The notes below the pieces were generated by a model. The model was given only the letters and a program-made list of their open reading frames with translations, was not told the origin of the DNA and did not search any database. From Candidatus Electrothrix aestuarii (lineage in GTDB: Bacteria > Desulfobacterota > Desulfobulbia > Desulfobulbales > Desulfobulbaceae), in NCBI GenBank assembly GCA_032595685.2, contig CP159373.1, positions 4,627,821-4,691,820 of the forward strand: 64,000 bases of DNA, read 5' to 3'. Positions 26,710 through 35,300 of this stretch are shown piece by piece (position 1 is the stretch's first letter; the number at the start of each line of letters is the position of its first letter). A program made the translations under genes and the position numbers.

Positions 26710-28239
26710 TTACCGCCTTCTTGGCCGAGGCTTACGCCTATCACCATGACCGGGACTCTTCTCGCTCCCCTTGGGTGGTTTCACCAGCAGCTCTTCTTTC
26801 GGCAAAGTGCAGGACAAGGACTTCCCGACATATTCTTCTATATCAGGCAGCTGAAAAGCCCCTTCTTCGCAGGCAAAGCTGATGGCGATACCGCTTTCCC
26901 CGGCCCGGCCGGTTCTGCCGATCCGATGCACGTAATCTTCCGGCTCATAGGGTAAGGCATAGTTCACCACATGACTGATACCGTCAATATGGATACCACG
27001 CCCGGCCACATCAGTGGCTATCATTACCCCATGCTCGCTGCCACGAAAATTCTCCAGCCGGCTCATCCGTTTTTTTTGGGGAACATCTCCGGTGAGTAGA
27101 ATAGCATTGATCCCATTCCGTCGCAACCGATCATTCAGGCGGGCTGCCTCGGTTTTCATGTTAGTAAAAACCATGATCCGCTCATGATCCTGGTTTTTGA
27201 TCAGGTTATAGAGCACTGAATACTTCTCATCACTGGTCACTGTATAGACCACCTGGCGCACCGTATCCACAGCCACCTGTTCAGGGGCACTCTCAATGGA
27301 GATCGGTTTCACGCACCATTGCGAGGCCAGATGCTTGACCTCTTCGGTCAGGGTTGCAGAAAAGAGCATGGTCTGACGTTGCTCTTTGGGTGGCGTCTTA
27401 TAGATAATCCTCCGGACATCCGGGATAAATCCCATGTCCAGCATCCTGTCCGCCTCATCAATAACCATGATTTGGGTCTGACGAAGATCAATAATGCTTT
27501 TTGAGGCATAATCCAGCAGACGACCCGGTGTAGCCACCATAACGTCAATAGGACGCTCGCCCAGTTTCTGTTCCTGCTTTTGGTAATCCGTTCCGCCATA
27601 CACCGCCATGATGCGCAAGGGAGTGTACTTACCCAAGGCATTCCCGTCCTTAGCGATCTGCATGACCAGCTCTCTGGTCGGCGCGATAATCAAAGCACGG
27701 GGACATCCAGGCTTCCGTCGAGGCATTTTCTCTCCTGACTGGCGAGCCTGTCTGTTTTCACTGAGCAGCCGGGCAAAAACAGCAATCAAAAAAACCGCAC
27801 TCTTGCCGGTTCCGGTCCCTGCCCTGCCGATAATATCCTTGCCTGCCATCGCATCAGGTAAGGCTTTTTCCTGGATCGGGGTGCAGTACTTAAAATCAAG
27901 ATCTGCAATGGCATGCATCAGGCCAAGAGGCAAAGAGAAATCATGAAAACGAATCTTCCCTTCCACCGGATCCACAGGAAACTGTTCCAAGTTCCAGCGC
28001 GGCTTTTTGGGTCGAGGTTTTCGGGGAGGCCGAGTCTGATCGCCTCGCCTTTTGCCTCCTTGCAGCCCCCCTGCTTTATCAGGTCCTTTGCCGGATTCTT
28101 TGCCTGGAGACTGAGCGTGCTGCTCTGTTTTTTGCAGCGCATCCAGCTCGGAGCGGGAACTTTCTTGTTTCTTCTTCGCGCCTGATCCTGCCAACCGCTT
28201 CAGTTTGCGACCAGCCTTTATAAGGAATTGTTTTATCAT
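26710..28239 (-). CDS. DEAD-box RNA helicase (RhlB/RhlE-like)
   Basis: 509 residues. A basic, Lys/Arg/Pro-rich N-terminal extension (1-85) precedes the Q motif (FKYCTPIQEKALP), motif I AGTGTGKS, Ia PTRELVMQ, GG, TPGRLLD, II DEADRM (VIDEADRMLDMGF), III SAT, IV VFTNMK, V ATDVAGRGIHI, VI HRIGRTGRAG. The C-terminus is again basic (RRKPRPRRR). It unwinds RNA in ribosome assembly or mRNA decay. Motif I has Ala-Gly where AQTG is usual, which is tolerated in relatives. It lies 38 bases downstream of the ABC-F gene and may share its mRNA. Confidence 0.92.
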   Translation of the reverse strand: MIKQFLIKAGRKLKRLAGSGAKKKQESSRSELDALQKTEQHAQSPGKESGKGPDKAGGLQGGKRRGDQTRPPRKPRPKKPRWNLEQFPVDPVEGKIRFHDFSLPLGLMHAIADLDFKYCTPIQEKALPDAMAGKDIIGRAGTGTGKSAVFLIAVFARLLSENRQARQSGEKMPRRKPGCPRALIIAPTRELVMQIAKDGNALGKYTPLRIMAVYGGTDYQKQEQKLGERPIDVMVATPGRLLDYASKSIIDLRQTQIMVIDEADRMLDMGFIPDVRRIIYKTPPKEQRQTMLFSATLTEEVKHLASQWCVKPISIESAPEQVAVDTVRQVVYTVTSDEKYSVLYNLIKNQDHERIMVFTNMKTEAARLNDRLRRNGINAILLTGDVPQKKRMSRLENFRGSEHGVMIATDVAGRGIHIDGISHVVNYALPYEPEDYVHRIGRTGRAGESGIAISFACEEGAFQLPDIEEYVGKSLSCTLPKEELLVKPPKGSEKSPGHGDRRKPRPRRR

Positions 28240-28277
28240 ATGTTCTCTTGTGGCTATCTCTCGGTATCATCCCGAAC

Positions 28278-29906
28278 TCAGGCGGCCTTTTGCTCGGAAT
28301 AATCAGCTGACAGATCGCCATCGCGGGCAGCCAGATAATCGTCAAAATCCATCATCTCATCAACAATACGATCAGGGAAAAATTCAATAATCCTGTTCGC
28401 GACAGTGGAGACAAGCTGATGATCATGCGAGGCAAAAAGCACCACCTCAGAATAGGATTGCAGGGCATTATTGAGCGAGGTAATGGATTCCAGATCCAGA
28501 TGGTTGGTTGGTTCGTCCAGTACCAGCGCATTGGCCCCAGAAAGCATCATCCGGGAAAGCATGCAACGTACCCGCTCACCACCAGAAAGAACAGAGGTAT
28601 TTTTCAAAGCCTCCTCACCGGAAAAAAGCATCCTGCCAAGAAATCCCCGAACAAAACTCTCGTCTTCCTTGGCGGAGGCAAACTGTCGCAGCCAAGTAAC
28701 CAGATCCAAGCTATCATCTTCAAAATAGGATGCATTCTCTTTGGGAAAATAGGTAGGTGTAATGGTCACGCCCCAGCGAAAAGAACCGCTATCCGGCTCC
28801 AGCTCTCCGGCCAGAATCTGAAACAAGGTACTCTTTGCCAAAGAGTTCGGTCCAACAAAGGCAATCTTATCACCCTTATTCACGGTCAAATCAAAGTCCT
28901 TGAACATGGTGACCCCGTCCACCTCTTTGCTCAACCCCTCAATCTCCAGAATCACATCACCACAAGGGCGCTCCGGCTTAAACTCGATATAGGGATATTT
29001 TCGGGAAGAAACCGGCATATCTTCGACGGTAAGCTTTTCCAAGAGTTTCTTGCGGGAGGTGGCCTGTTTCGCCTTCGAGGCATTAGAACTAAAACGCTGA
29101 ATAAATGATTTAAGCTCCTGTTCTTTGGCCTTGGCCTTTTTACTCTCGCTCTCTTTCTGGCGAAAATTCAGCTCACTGGCCTGCTGCCAGAAATCGTAGT
29201 TGCCCACATAGACCTTGATCATACCGAAATCAATATCCGCCATATGGGTACAAACCTGATTAAGAAAATGCCGATCATGGGAAACAATGATAACGGTATT
29301 CTGAAAGCGTGAAAGGAAGTTTTCCAGCCAGGTAATAGTGCGAATATCCAGATGGTTGGTAGGCTCATCCAAGAGGAGGATGTCTGGGGAACCGAACAGT
29401 GCCTGAGCCAGTAAGACCCGAACCTTTTCTGTCCCTTCCAGCTCTTTCATCTTTTTCTGGAGCAGATCCTCGTCAACACCAAGGCCTTTAAGCAGGACTG
29501 CTGCCTCAGACTCAGCCTCATAACCGTTCATTTCCCCAAATTGTATCTCCAACTCGCCAGAACGAATACCGTCTTCCTCGGTAAAATCTGTCTTAGCGTA
29601 GATTGCATCACGCTCAGCCATGATCTCATAGAGCTCCTGATGCCCCATGATCACGGTATTCATAACTGTATGCTCATCAAAGGCAAAATGGTCCTGACGC
29701 AAGACAGCAATCCGCTGGCCTGGGGTAATAGAGACATCTCCCTGATCCGGGTCAATTTCTCCAGACAAGATCTTGAGAAAAGTGGATTTACCCGCACCAT
29801 TGGCACCGATCAGACCGTAGCAATTTCCCGGAGTGAACTTGATATTGACTTCTTTAAAAATAACTCTCTTGCCATAGGAGAGCCCTATATTATTTGTTGT
29901 GATCAT
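28278..29906 (-). CDS. YbiT-like ABC-F ATPase
   Basis: 542 residues with two ABC domains and no membrane part, closely following YbiT in length and in landmarks (YGLIGANGAGKSTF, LRQDHFAFDEHTV, VIMGHQELYE, RFSSNASKAKQATSRKK). First domain: good Walker A and DEPTNHLD, signature replaced by LEGTEK as is common in YbiT. Second domain: LSGGERVR and DEPTNHLD are intact but Walker A reads GPNSLAKST, with Gly to Ser and Gly to Ala changes in the P-loop. ABC-F proteins act on the ribosomal E site in translation control. The odd second P-loop suggests weakened ATP hydrolysis there. Confidence 0.9.
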   Translation of the reverse strand: MITTNNIGLSYGKRVIFKEVNIKFTPGNCYGLIGANGAGKSTFLKILSGEIDPDQGDVSITPGQRIAVLRQDHFAFDEHTVMNTVIMGHQELYEIMAERDAIYAKTDFTEEDGIRSGELEIQFGEMNGYEAESEAAVLLKGLGVDEDLLQKKMKELEGTEKVRVLLAQALFGSPDILLLDEPTNHLDIRTITWLENFLSRFQNTVIIVSHDRHFLNQVCTHMADIDFGMIKVYVGNYDFWQQASELNFRQKESESKKAKAKEQELKSFIQRFSSNASKAKQATSRKKLLEKLTVEDMPVSSRKYPYIEFKPERPCGDVILEIEGLSKEVDGVTMFKDFDLTVNKGDKIAFVGPNSLAKSTLFQILAGELEPDSGSFRWGVTITPTYFPKENASYFEDDSLDLVTWLRQFASAKEDESFVRGFLGRMLFSGEEALKNTSVLSGGERVRCMLSRMMLSGANALVLDEPTNHLDLESITSLNNALQSYSEVVLFASHDHQLVSTVANRIIEFFPDRIVDEMMDFDDYLAARDGDLSADYSEQKAA

Positions 29907-30204
29907 AGCGTACTCGCTGAACGATTAGTTAATGTGAGATTTTCTGGTAACGATGAATAAGGACAGAAAAAGAGGTGGGAGAACTGCATTAACCCTGCCT
30001 GATTAATGGAGGCAAGGGGCGCGATGTACAGACGATGTACAGGTATAGGGATTTAATCCATGCAACAATGCTTCAGGAGGAACATTTCCGACCCTGGAGC
30101 TTCTTATTCTTTTTTCAATAATTCCTTTTAATTACGCGACCTGTCACTTCTTTTTTCCCCGTGATTGACAGCACTATAACAGGAACAGGCCAGTGGCGTA
30201 AATA
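29907..30204. other. intergenic region upstream of the ABC-F gene
   Basis: Promoter region of the minus-strand ABC-F gene; no gene, repeat or RNA structure that I can support. Confidence 0.5.
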
Positions 30205-30242
30205 TAAAAAAACCCCGCAATGCGCAACACATTGCGGGGTTT
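30205..30242 (-). terminator. terminator of cold-shock gene
   Basis: AACCCCGCAATG, 7-base loop, CATTGCGGGGTT. On the minus strand it is followed by a run of seven T. The plus strand also has a short T run, so it may act both ways. Confidence 0.9.
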
Positions 30243-30265
30243 CCTGCAACAAATTCAATCAACCC

Positions 30266-30466
30266 TTACTGCTGAACAACATTCTCGGCAGCCAGTCCTT
30301 TTTGTCCGTCAACGACATCAAAACTCACCCGAGCTCCTTCCTGCAAGGATTTGAACCCTTCAGCCTGAATTGCGGAATGATGAACAAAGACATCAGGACC
30401 TCCATCCTGCTCAATGAACCCGAATCCTTTGGCATCGTTAAACCATTTTACTGTACCTTCTGCCAT
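30266..30466 (-). CDS. cold-shock-domain protein (CspA family)
   Basis: 66 residues, one cold-shock domain. RNP1 KGFGFIEQ and RNP2 DVFVHHSAI are intact, with the [14 protein letters not shown] opening. It binds single-stranded RNA and DNA and melts RNA structure. The ATG at 30466 follows AAGGAG. The gene has a long AT-rich upstream leader with its own hairpin and T-tract at 30572-30610, which could regulate transcript elongation. Confidence 0.97.
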   Translation of the reverse strand: MAEGTVKWFNDAKGFGFIEQDGGPDVFVHHSAIQAEGFKSLQEGARVSFDVVDGQKGLAAENVVQQ

Positions 30467-30571
30467 TTCCAGCTACTCCTTACTGTACGCAATTCATAAT
30501 CTCTTTTATGAATCACTTAAATCATTTAAAACATCAGGAAAATATTCCCGACCGCAGTCACCATGTTCAAA

Positions 30572-30610
30572 TAAAAAAAACCGCAGCCTCTCCGAAGGAG
30601 ATTGTGCGGT
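30572..30610 (-). promoter_or_regulatory. candidate attenuator hairpin in csp leader
   Basis: On the minus strand ACCGCA...TCTCC, loop TTC, GGAGA...TGCGGT is followed by eight T. It lies 106 bases upstream of the csp start. A possible promoter lies further upstream (TTGCTT at 30690-30695, TATTAC at 30668-30673, spacer 16). The arrangement gives either a leader with attenuation or a separate small RNA of about 95 bases. Confidence 0.5.
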
Positions 30611-30612
30611 AT

Positions 30613-31001
30613 GCTTTTCGTAATTCATGAACTACAAATAGTGACTACACAAACATTACTTTTCATAGTAATACCCGATCCTAAAAGATAAGCAAGTCTT
30701 TTTTTTCATAACCCCCCAAAAAAATTTTTGTTAATATGAATAAAAGAGGTCTTTTTTAAAAAAAAAAAATAACTTTTTTCCTTCTCTCTCAATGAAAAAA
30801 CTGTACCACAGAACGATCCTTAGCCCCTCTGGAATTATGCTTTGCTTCTTTCATTTTCATAGCCAGCCAGCGATATATTCATGTTCCGTTAAGGCAGCTT
30901 TTGGTACGGTGCCAGATAATACTGTTTGCCCCCGGGTGTCTCCAGCTACGAAAAGGAGAGCTTCAACGGCATACAAAAACTCAGGAATCGAGGCCAACGA
31001 T
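30613..31001. other. AT-rich intergenic region
   Basis: Holds the proposed csp leader promoter and long A/T homopolymer runs near 30715-30780. A plus-strand frame extends from 30792 to the membrane-protein start at 31002, but its first 70 codons lack an SD and hydrophobic character, so I leave them out. Confidence 0.45.
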
Positions 31002-31358
31002 ATGAAAGTACTAACAAAACAAGTTATTGACATAGGATTACTCGTCCTGACCAGCCTCACCACCTCTACCCTTATCATGCATTTCGGCCTTATCTCTTCC
31101 AGGTTTAGCCTTCCCCCAATTATTATCGCAGCACTCACAGGAGGATTTCTCAGTAGCTGCTTGGTAAGTTGTTTCTGCAGGAAGGAGTTTTCCTTACACG
31201 CTTCATGGCACATGCTTTTAACCGGAACAATGACAGCATTTATTCCGATTCTTTTCATAGTCTGTGCTATGAGCCTGCACGATGCGCTTCCTCAAGACTC
31301 TTGTTTAAACAAATTACTTGAGCGATATGATGATAAGATCAGCCCGCTTCACGAATAA
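31002..31358 (+). CDS. small membrane protein, unknown
   Basis: 118 residues from the ATG at 31002 (GAGG 8 bases upstream). Three predicted membrane helices: about 8-28, 35-58 and 75-97. Four Cys lie near the second helix end (SSCLVSCFC). I do not recognise the family. An alternative start at 30792 would add 70 poorly conserved-looking residues. A clear terminator follows, which supports a real transcript. Confidence 0.6.
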   Translation: MKVLTKQVIDIGLLVLTSLTTSTLIMHFGLISSRFSLPPIIIAALTGGFLSSCLVSCFCRKEFSLHASWHMLLTGTMTAFIPILFIVCAMSLHDALPQDSCLNKLLERYDDKISPLHE

Positions 31359-31390
31359 AAAGAATCAGGCAGAAAAAGAAAGGCTGAGGG

Positions 31391-31425
31391 AAAGGCGCAC
31401 GCAGAAGCATGCGCCTTTTCTGTTC
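31391..31425 (+). terminator. rho-independent terminator
   Basis: AAAGGCGCA, loop of about 10 bases, TGCGCCTTTT followed by CTGTTCTT. It lies 33 bases after the stop of the small membrane protein. Confidence 0.8.
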
Positions 31426-31447
31426 TTCTGGAAAGAAAAGGAAGGGG

Positions 31448-31693
31448 TTATGCGGTTCGTTTAAAGAAGATAATAATACCGGTTATAGTCACCGTGAGCA
31501 GACCCAGCCCTCCGATTATACCGATATAGGGAGCGATGATTTCCCATGTGTGAATAGACTCTATAACCTTCTTTACCTCCTTGCTATAAATCCCTGTTTT
31601 TCTAAACAGCATAGTACTGCCAGAGAGAGCAAACAGGATAAGGAACGGGGAAAAGGTGATAGCGGTCAAACGATGCAACTTCCTGATTTTCAT
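31448..31693 (-). CDS. PepSY-type small membrane protein
   Basis: 81 residues from the ATG at 31693, after AAAGGAG. Two membrane helices: about 8-28 (RLTAITFSPFLILFALSGSTMLF) and 52-75. The opening KIRKLHRLTAI and the spacing fit PepSY-associated transmembrane proteins, here without the PepSY domain itself. It follows the histidine kinase gene on the same strand by 77 bases, so it may belong to the two-component operon or its regulon. Confidence 0.6.
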   Translation of the reverse strand: MKIRKLHRLTAITFSPFLILFALSGSTMLFRKTGIYSKEVKKVIESIHTWEIIAPYIGIIGGLGLLTVTITGIIIFFKRTA

Positions 31694-31770
31694 TGGATCT
31701 CCTTTTTTTATTCTTTGTAAAAAATCACCCACAGAGAGGCGACCTGTTGACTAGCGATATTTCCCTATCT

Positions 31771-33234
31771 TCAATATGTTTTTTGTTTTTCTGCACCCAG
31801 ATGATCAAACTTCTGCCCAGGTCTCTGCTCGGATGCGTACAGAGGCAGGCTTATGGTGAAACAGACCCCTCCGGTTTCTACATTGCGAACCTGGATATCG
31901 CCCTGATGCCCCAGAACGATTGCCCTGGTAATACTTAAACCAAGCCCAGTCCCTTTAATCGTTTGTACGTTTTCTGAGCGATAGAATTTCTGAAAAACCT
32001 GTTCAAGCTCCTCTTCAGGAATACCTATGCCGGTATCCTCAATACTGAGCATGACCTGCTTTCCCTCTCCCTGAAGCTGTAGAAGGACAGATATAGAGCC
32101 CTCCGGGCGATTATAGTACACCGCGTTTTCAAGCAGGTTGGACAACGCCTCTGTCAGGGCCTCCTTATCTCCCAGGACCGTAACCTCTGCCTCCTCTTCG
32201 CGACGGATCCCTACCTGGTGTTCCTTAGCCAGAGGAGCAACAAGCCGCACCGCATTATCAAGGCAATGATTAATGGTAATCGGCTGAAAGCTAGTGGACA
32301 ATATCCCCGCATCAAGCCGGGCCAGGGTCAGCATACCATTCACCTGCCGTAGCATGGTGTCTGAAACAGTCTTAACCTCTCGCAGACTCTCGGCATATTC
32401 CTCCACTGACCGCTCCTTCATCAGGGTTATATCACATTCTGCCCGAATAACGGCCAGCGGCGTTTTGAGCTCATGGGCAGCATTGGCGATCAGCTCTTTT
32501 TCCGCCTCAAAGGCGGTTTGCAGACGCTCCAGCAGGGAATTAAAACGTTCAGCAAAAATATGCAGCTCACTGGCAAATCCGTTAGGCCCGATCCGCTCGT
32601 TCAGGTTTTTGTGGGTTATCTGCTCCAGGGCATCACCGAAGGTAGTTAAGGGACGCAGGGCATGTGATGATACAAAGTACCCGACAACGCCAGTCAGAAA
32701 AAAGAAAAATGGTGTAAGCACGCAAAAAAAACGTTCCACGCTGGAAAGCATGTTCAGGGTTTCAACCAGGGACTCCGCAATCCGCACAGAAACCACCTTC
32801 CCCTTGATGTCAAAATCATTTCTCAGAACAAGCAAGGGTTCATTATTGGGGCCGCTTGTTCGGTACACCCACTCCCCAGCTTCCTCATTATGGGATTCCG
32901 GTCTATCAGATATCAGATTGAACTGGCGAGGTTGCAGCGAGGGCGAGCTCATGTACAGCTCATCCTGGATAAAAACCTGATAATAATGACCTGAATTGGG
33001 CAAGGAGTATTCTCCTCGGGCAACTTCAGCAAGTTCGACCTCAACATAATCCCCATGCGCATGGATGAGCCCCTTCATGAGCTGCAACTTGGAGTGCAGT
33101 ATATTATCAATCGACTGAAAAGCACCCTCCTGAACCCTATGCAGCAGGACAAAATCAAGCAGGAGAACCATGCATGAACCTGCAAGAAAAATCCAGAGCA
33201 GCAACCTCCCCCGTATTGAACCACTCAGACTCAC
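31771..33234 (-). CDS. sensor histidine kinase
   Basis: 487 residues. Membrane helices at about 9-28 and 167-188 enclose a periplasmic sensor region of about 140 residues. A HAMP segment follows (SSHALRPLTTFGDALEQI), then HisKA with NAAHELKTPLAVIRAE (phospho-acceptor His near 255), then HATPase_c with the N box LLENAVYYN, G1 DTGIGIP, F box FQKFYR and G2 GTGLGLSI. It autophosphorylates and passes the phosphate to the response regulator two bases upstream. The signal is unknown; the adjacent secreted low-complexity proteins are likely targets. Confidence 0.93.
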   Translation of the reverse strand: MSLSGSIRGRLLLWIFLAGSCMVLLLDFVLLHRVQEGAFQSIDNILHSKLQLMKGLIHAHGDYVEVELAEVARGEYSLPNSGHYYQVFIQDELYMSSPSLQPRQFNLISDRPESHNEEAGEWVYRTSGPNNEPLLVLRNDFDIKGKVVSVRIAESLVETLNMLSSVERFFCVLTPFFFFLTGVVGYFVSSHALRPLTTFGDALEQITHKNLNERIGPNGFASELHIFAERFNSLLERLQTAFEAEKELIANAAHELKTPLAVIRAECDITLMKERSVEEYAESLREVKTVSDTMLRQVNGMLTLARLDAGILSTSFQPITINHCLDNAVRLVAPLAKEHQVGIRREEEAEVTVLGDKEALTEALSNLLENAVYYNRPEGSISVLLQLQGEGKQVMLSIEDTGIGIPEEELEQVFQKFYRSENVQTIKGTGLGLSITRAIVLGHQGDIQVRNVETGGVCFTISLPLYASEQRPGQKFDHLGAEKQKTY

Positions 33235-33236
33235 TC

Positions 33237-33911
33237 CTACTCCTCCTTTGGAATATAATACCCTACGCCCCGCTTGGTCAGGATTAACTTCTGCTCAAAA
33301 CCCTTATCCACCTTGTTGCGGAGCTTATTGATGTAGACATCGATAATATTGCTGTCCAGATCAAAGTCCCCGTCATAGACATGCTCGGAAAACTCGGTCC
33401 TGCTGATAACCCGGCCCTTATTCAGCACCAGATATTCCAGCACCGCATATTCCTTAGCAGAAAGCGTTATTTCCTTTCCAGCTCTGGAGGCTGTTTTGGC
33501 ATTCAGATCAAGGCAAAGATCCGCCACCTGCACAGTGGAAGCGGGCTGGCCCTTATTTCTTCTGATGACTGCGGTTAATCGGGCCAGGAGCTCGGCAAAA
33601 TCAAAGGGTTTAGGGATATAATCATCCGCCCCCCGATTAAGCCCCTTCACCCGACTCTCCACCTCGGAGCGGGCCGTGAGCATGAGCACAGGCACATCAA
33701 TCCCCTGCGTGCGCAAGGTCTCAAGCACTGTAAAGCCATCCATTTTTGGCAGCATGACATCAAGCAGCACTGCGTCATAAGGGTAGGTCTCAGCCATATA
33801 CAATCCCTCTTCGCCGTCAAAACAGAGGTCAACCGCATAGGCATGCTCTTCAAGCCCTTTTTTCAACAGTGTTGCCAGTCGCTTTTCATCCTCAACAATA
33901 AGAACTTTCAT
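33237..33911 (-). CDS. OmpR/PhoB-family response regulator
   Basis: 224 residues. Receiver domain 1-115 with DEKR acidic pocket, LLDVMLPKMDG phospho-acceptor Asp near 51 and the KPF lysine near 101; winged-helix DNA-binding domain about 127-224 (LSAKEYAVLEYLVLNKGRVISRTEF, ILTKRGVGYYI). It precedes the kinase gene by two bases. Direct repeats with an 11-bp period upstream of three neighbouring genes fit the tandem half-sites of this family and are candidate operators. Confidence 0.95.
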   Translation of the reverse strand: MKVLIVEDEKRLATLLKKGLEEHAYAVDLCFDGEEGLYMAETYPYDAVLLDVMLPKMDGFTVLETLRTQGIDVPVLMLTARSEVESRVKGLNRGADDYIPKPFDFAELLARLTAVIRRNKGQPASTVQVADLCLDLNAKTASRAGKEITLSAKEYAVLEYLVLNKGRVISRTEFSEHVYDGDFDLDSNIIDVYINKLRNKVDKGFEQKLILTKRGVGYYIPKEE

Positions 33912-33994
33912 GCTCTCCCCTCATGACACCCTGCCCTGATCAGACAGGATGTCCGGCCTCGCATTGGTTAGAAAGTTAAGAGAGTAAACAGGTT

Positions 33995-34303
33995 CTAATC
34001 CCGGTCTTCTCCCCGTTCCCGGTACTCACCACGCTCACCTTCGCGTTCGTAGCGTTCTCCACGCTCATAGCGATCATCATCCCGATCATCTCTCCGCTCA
34101 TAGCGTTCTTCACGACGCTCTTCATGACGGTCATCATCGCGCTCATAGCGTTCACCGCGTTCCTCGTAACGCTCATTTTCCCGTTCGTAGCGTTCTCCAC
34201 GCTCGTAACGGTCATCATCTCTATCACCACTTGCCATTCCTGCGCCAGCAAAAGTGACTACCAAAAACAGAGCTCCGAACAATGCGCTCATACCCTTTTT
34301 CAT
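33995..34303 (-). CDS. secreted Arg/Glu/Tyr/Asp repeat protein
   Basis: 102 residues from the ATG at 34303 (GGAAGGAG upstream). Residues 1-26 are a signal peptide (MKKGMSALFGALFLVV...GMASG). The mature 75 residues consist almost only of Arg, Glu, Asp, Tyr and Gly, with motifs such as RYERGERYE and DRDDDRYER, and two copies of DRDDDRYERGERYERE. It should be highly charged and disordered, or a long single helix, and could bind metal ions or polyanions in the periplasm. It lies 83 bases upstream of the response-regulator gene on the same strand. No family recognised. The function is not known. Confidence 0.8.
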   Translation of the reverse strand: MKKGMSALFGALFLVVTFAGAGMASGDRDDDRYERGERYERENERYEERGERYERDDDRHEERREERYERRDDRDDDRYERGERYEREGERGEYRERGEDRD

Positions 34304-34385
34304 GACATTTCTCCTTCCCTTTGCGTCTGTGTCGTTCAGCAATATTGCTGTCTATCATCCTTACTTTCACAGTACCAAAGGGAAT

Positions 34386-34401
34386 ATGAACAGAAGATGA
34401 A
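34386..34401 (-). promoter_or_regulatory. candidate response-regulator site
   Basis: On the minus strand two TTCAT half-sites with an 11-base period (TTCATCTTCTGTTCAT), about 80 bases upstream of the charged-repeat protein start. The same core CATCTTCTGTTCAT occurs at 35198-35211. Confidence 0.5.
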
Positions 34402-34481
34402 GGGGTATATCTTTTTTTGCAGGGAAATTTTGTTGCCACCGGATACCAGAGACAAAGGGCATTCTCTGCCAGTAGCCTTAT

Positions 34482-34519
34482 TTAATGTTCCGGTAATGTT
34501 CTGTTCATCTTGTATTAAC
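34482..34519 (+). promoter_or_regulatory. candidate response-regulator site
   Basis: Four half-sites with an 11-base period: TTAAT (34482), GTAAT (34493), TTCAT (34504), TTAAC (34515). It lies upstream of the Cys-rich protein gene at 34632. Confidence 0.45.
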
Positions 34520-34631
34520 CTGTTACTTGTTACCGTACAATTTAAGAGATAACAAGAAAGGATGGCAAGCAACTCCCTTTATTCCCCTTATTCAATCTAT
34601 TCAATCTATTCAATCCATAGGAGCCAGTACA

Positions 34632-34886
34632 ATGCGCAGAAAACAACAGCATCTCCGGCCTGTAAACAGCAAGGAATACGACTGTCCCCTGACCAAAAAG
34701 CACGTATTTGTTCAGCTTAATGGAAACAGGCATACTGTTCACCGCGAGCCTGTGGTCTGCTCAAACATCGGTCAATGCGGCTGCAATGTTGTCGAGCTTA
34801 TCTACGGCATGAGCTACATTGTGGATTGGAATAAGTGCTGCCTTTATTCGCTCATCAAGGGACAGGACTGTGGCCGGGAAAATTAA
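34632..34886 (+). CDS. small cysteine-rich protein
   Basis: 84 residues from the ATG at 34632 after TAGGAG; the frame is open further upstream through a TATTCAATC tandem repeat (34589-34615) that is unlikely to be coded. Seven Cys occur (YDCPLT, VVCSN, GQCGC, KCC, QDC), in an arrangement that could bind a metal or form disulphides. There is no signal peptide. No family recognised. It sits between two candidate operators of the OmpR-type regulator. Confidence 0.6.
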   Translation: MRRKQQHLRPVNSKEYDCPLTKKHVFVQLNGNRHTVHREPVVCSNIGQCGCNVVELIYGMSYIVDWNKCCLYSLIKGQDCGREN

Positions 34887-35300
34887 GTAGACCGGGTGCC
34901 TCGTCCCTTCTGATAAACTTTCTGATATATATAGCCGATGGAACGGATCAGGCAAGATCCATTTTATCTTCAGCGTGTTCTTTGCGGCGGTTGCACCTCC
35001 CTATCCTGTCAGCCGCCGCTCTTTTTCCTTCCGGCAGTATCATCTTTTCTAACAGACCGGTAAAGCCCCTCTGCCCTCCCTTTACCATCTCTCTTATCCC
35101 CAGTGCTCACAGACTCATCCCCTCCCTATCTCCCCAGAAGTGAGTACTTTTTCCACAGCATTTTTTCAGAATAAAAAGCCTTATTTCATGTTCCACTCAT
35201 CTTCTGTTCATCCTCCATTAATCCCGCATGAGCTATTGTAAGGCATAACAAAAATAAAAAGGAGGATTCCCCCCTTACCTTAAACATAGGAGCAAGCAAA
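34887..35300. other. intergenic region with regulatory repeats
   Basis: No gene with a credible start. Holds the tandem half-sites at 35185-35222 and the AAGGAGG-like leader before 35301. Confidence 0.5.
35185..35222 (+). promoter_or_regulatory. candidate response-regulator site
   Basis: Four half-sites with an 11-base period: TTCAT (35185), CTCAT (35196), TTCAT (35207), TTAAT (35218). It lies about 80 bases upstream of the secreted protein gene at 35301. Confidence 0.5.

Noticed and set aside
33976-34251. Second open frame across the charged-repeat gene
   Set aside because: Low-complexity repeats keep a second frame open; only the other frame has a signal peptide and SD.
34589-34615. TATTCAATC tandem repeat as a CRISPR or regulatory array
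   Set aside because: Only three 9-base units without spacers; better seen as simple-sequence expansion.
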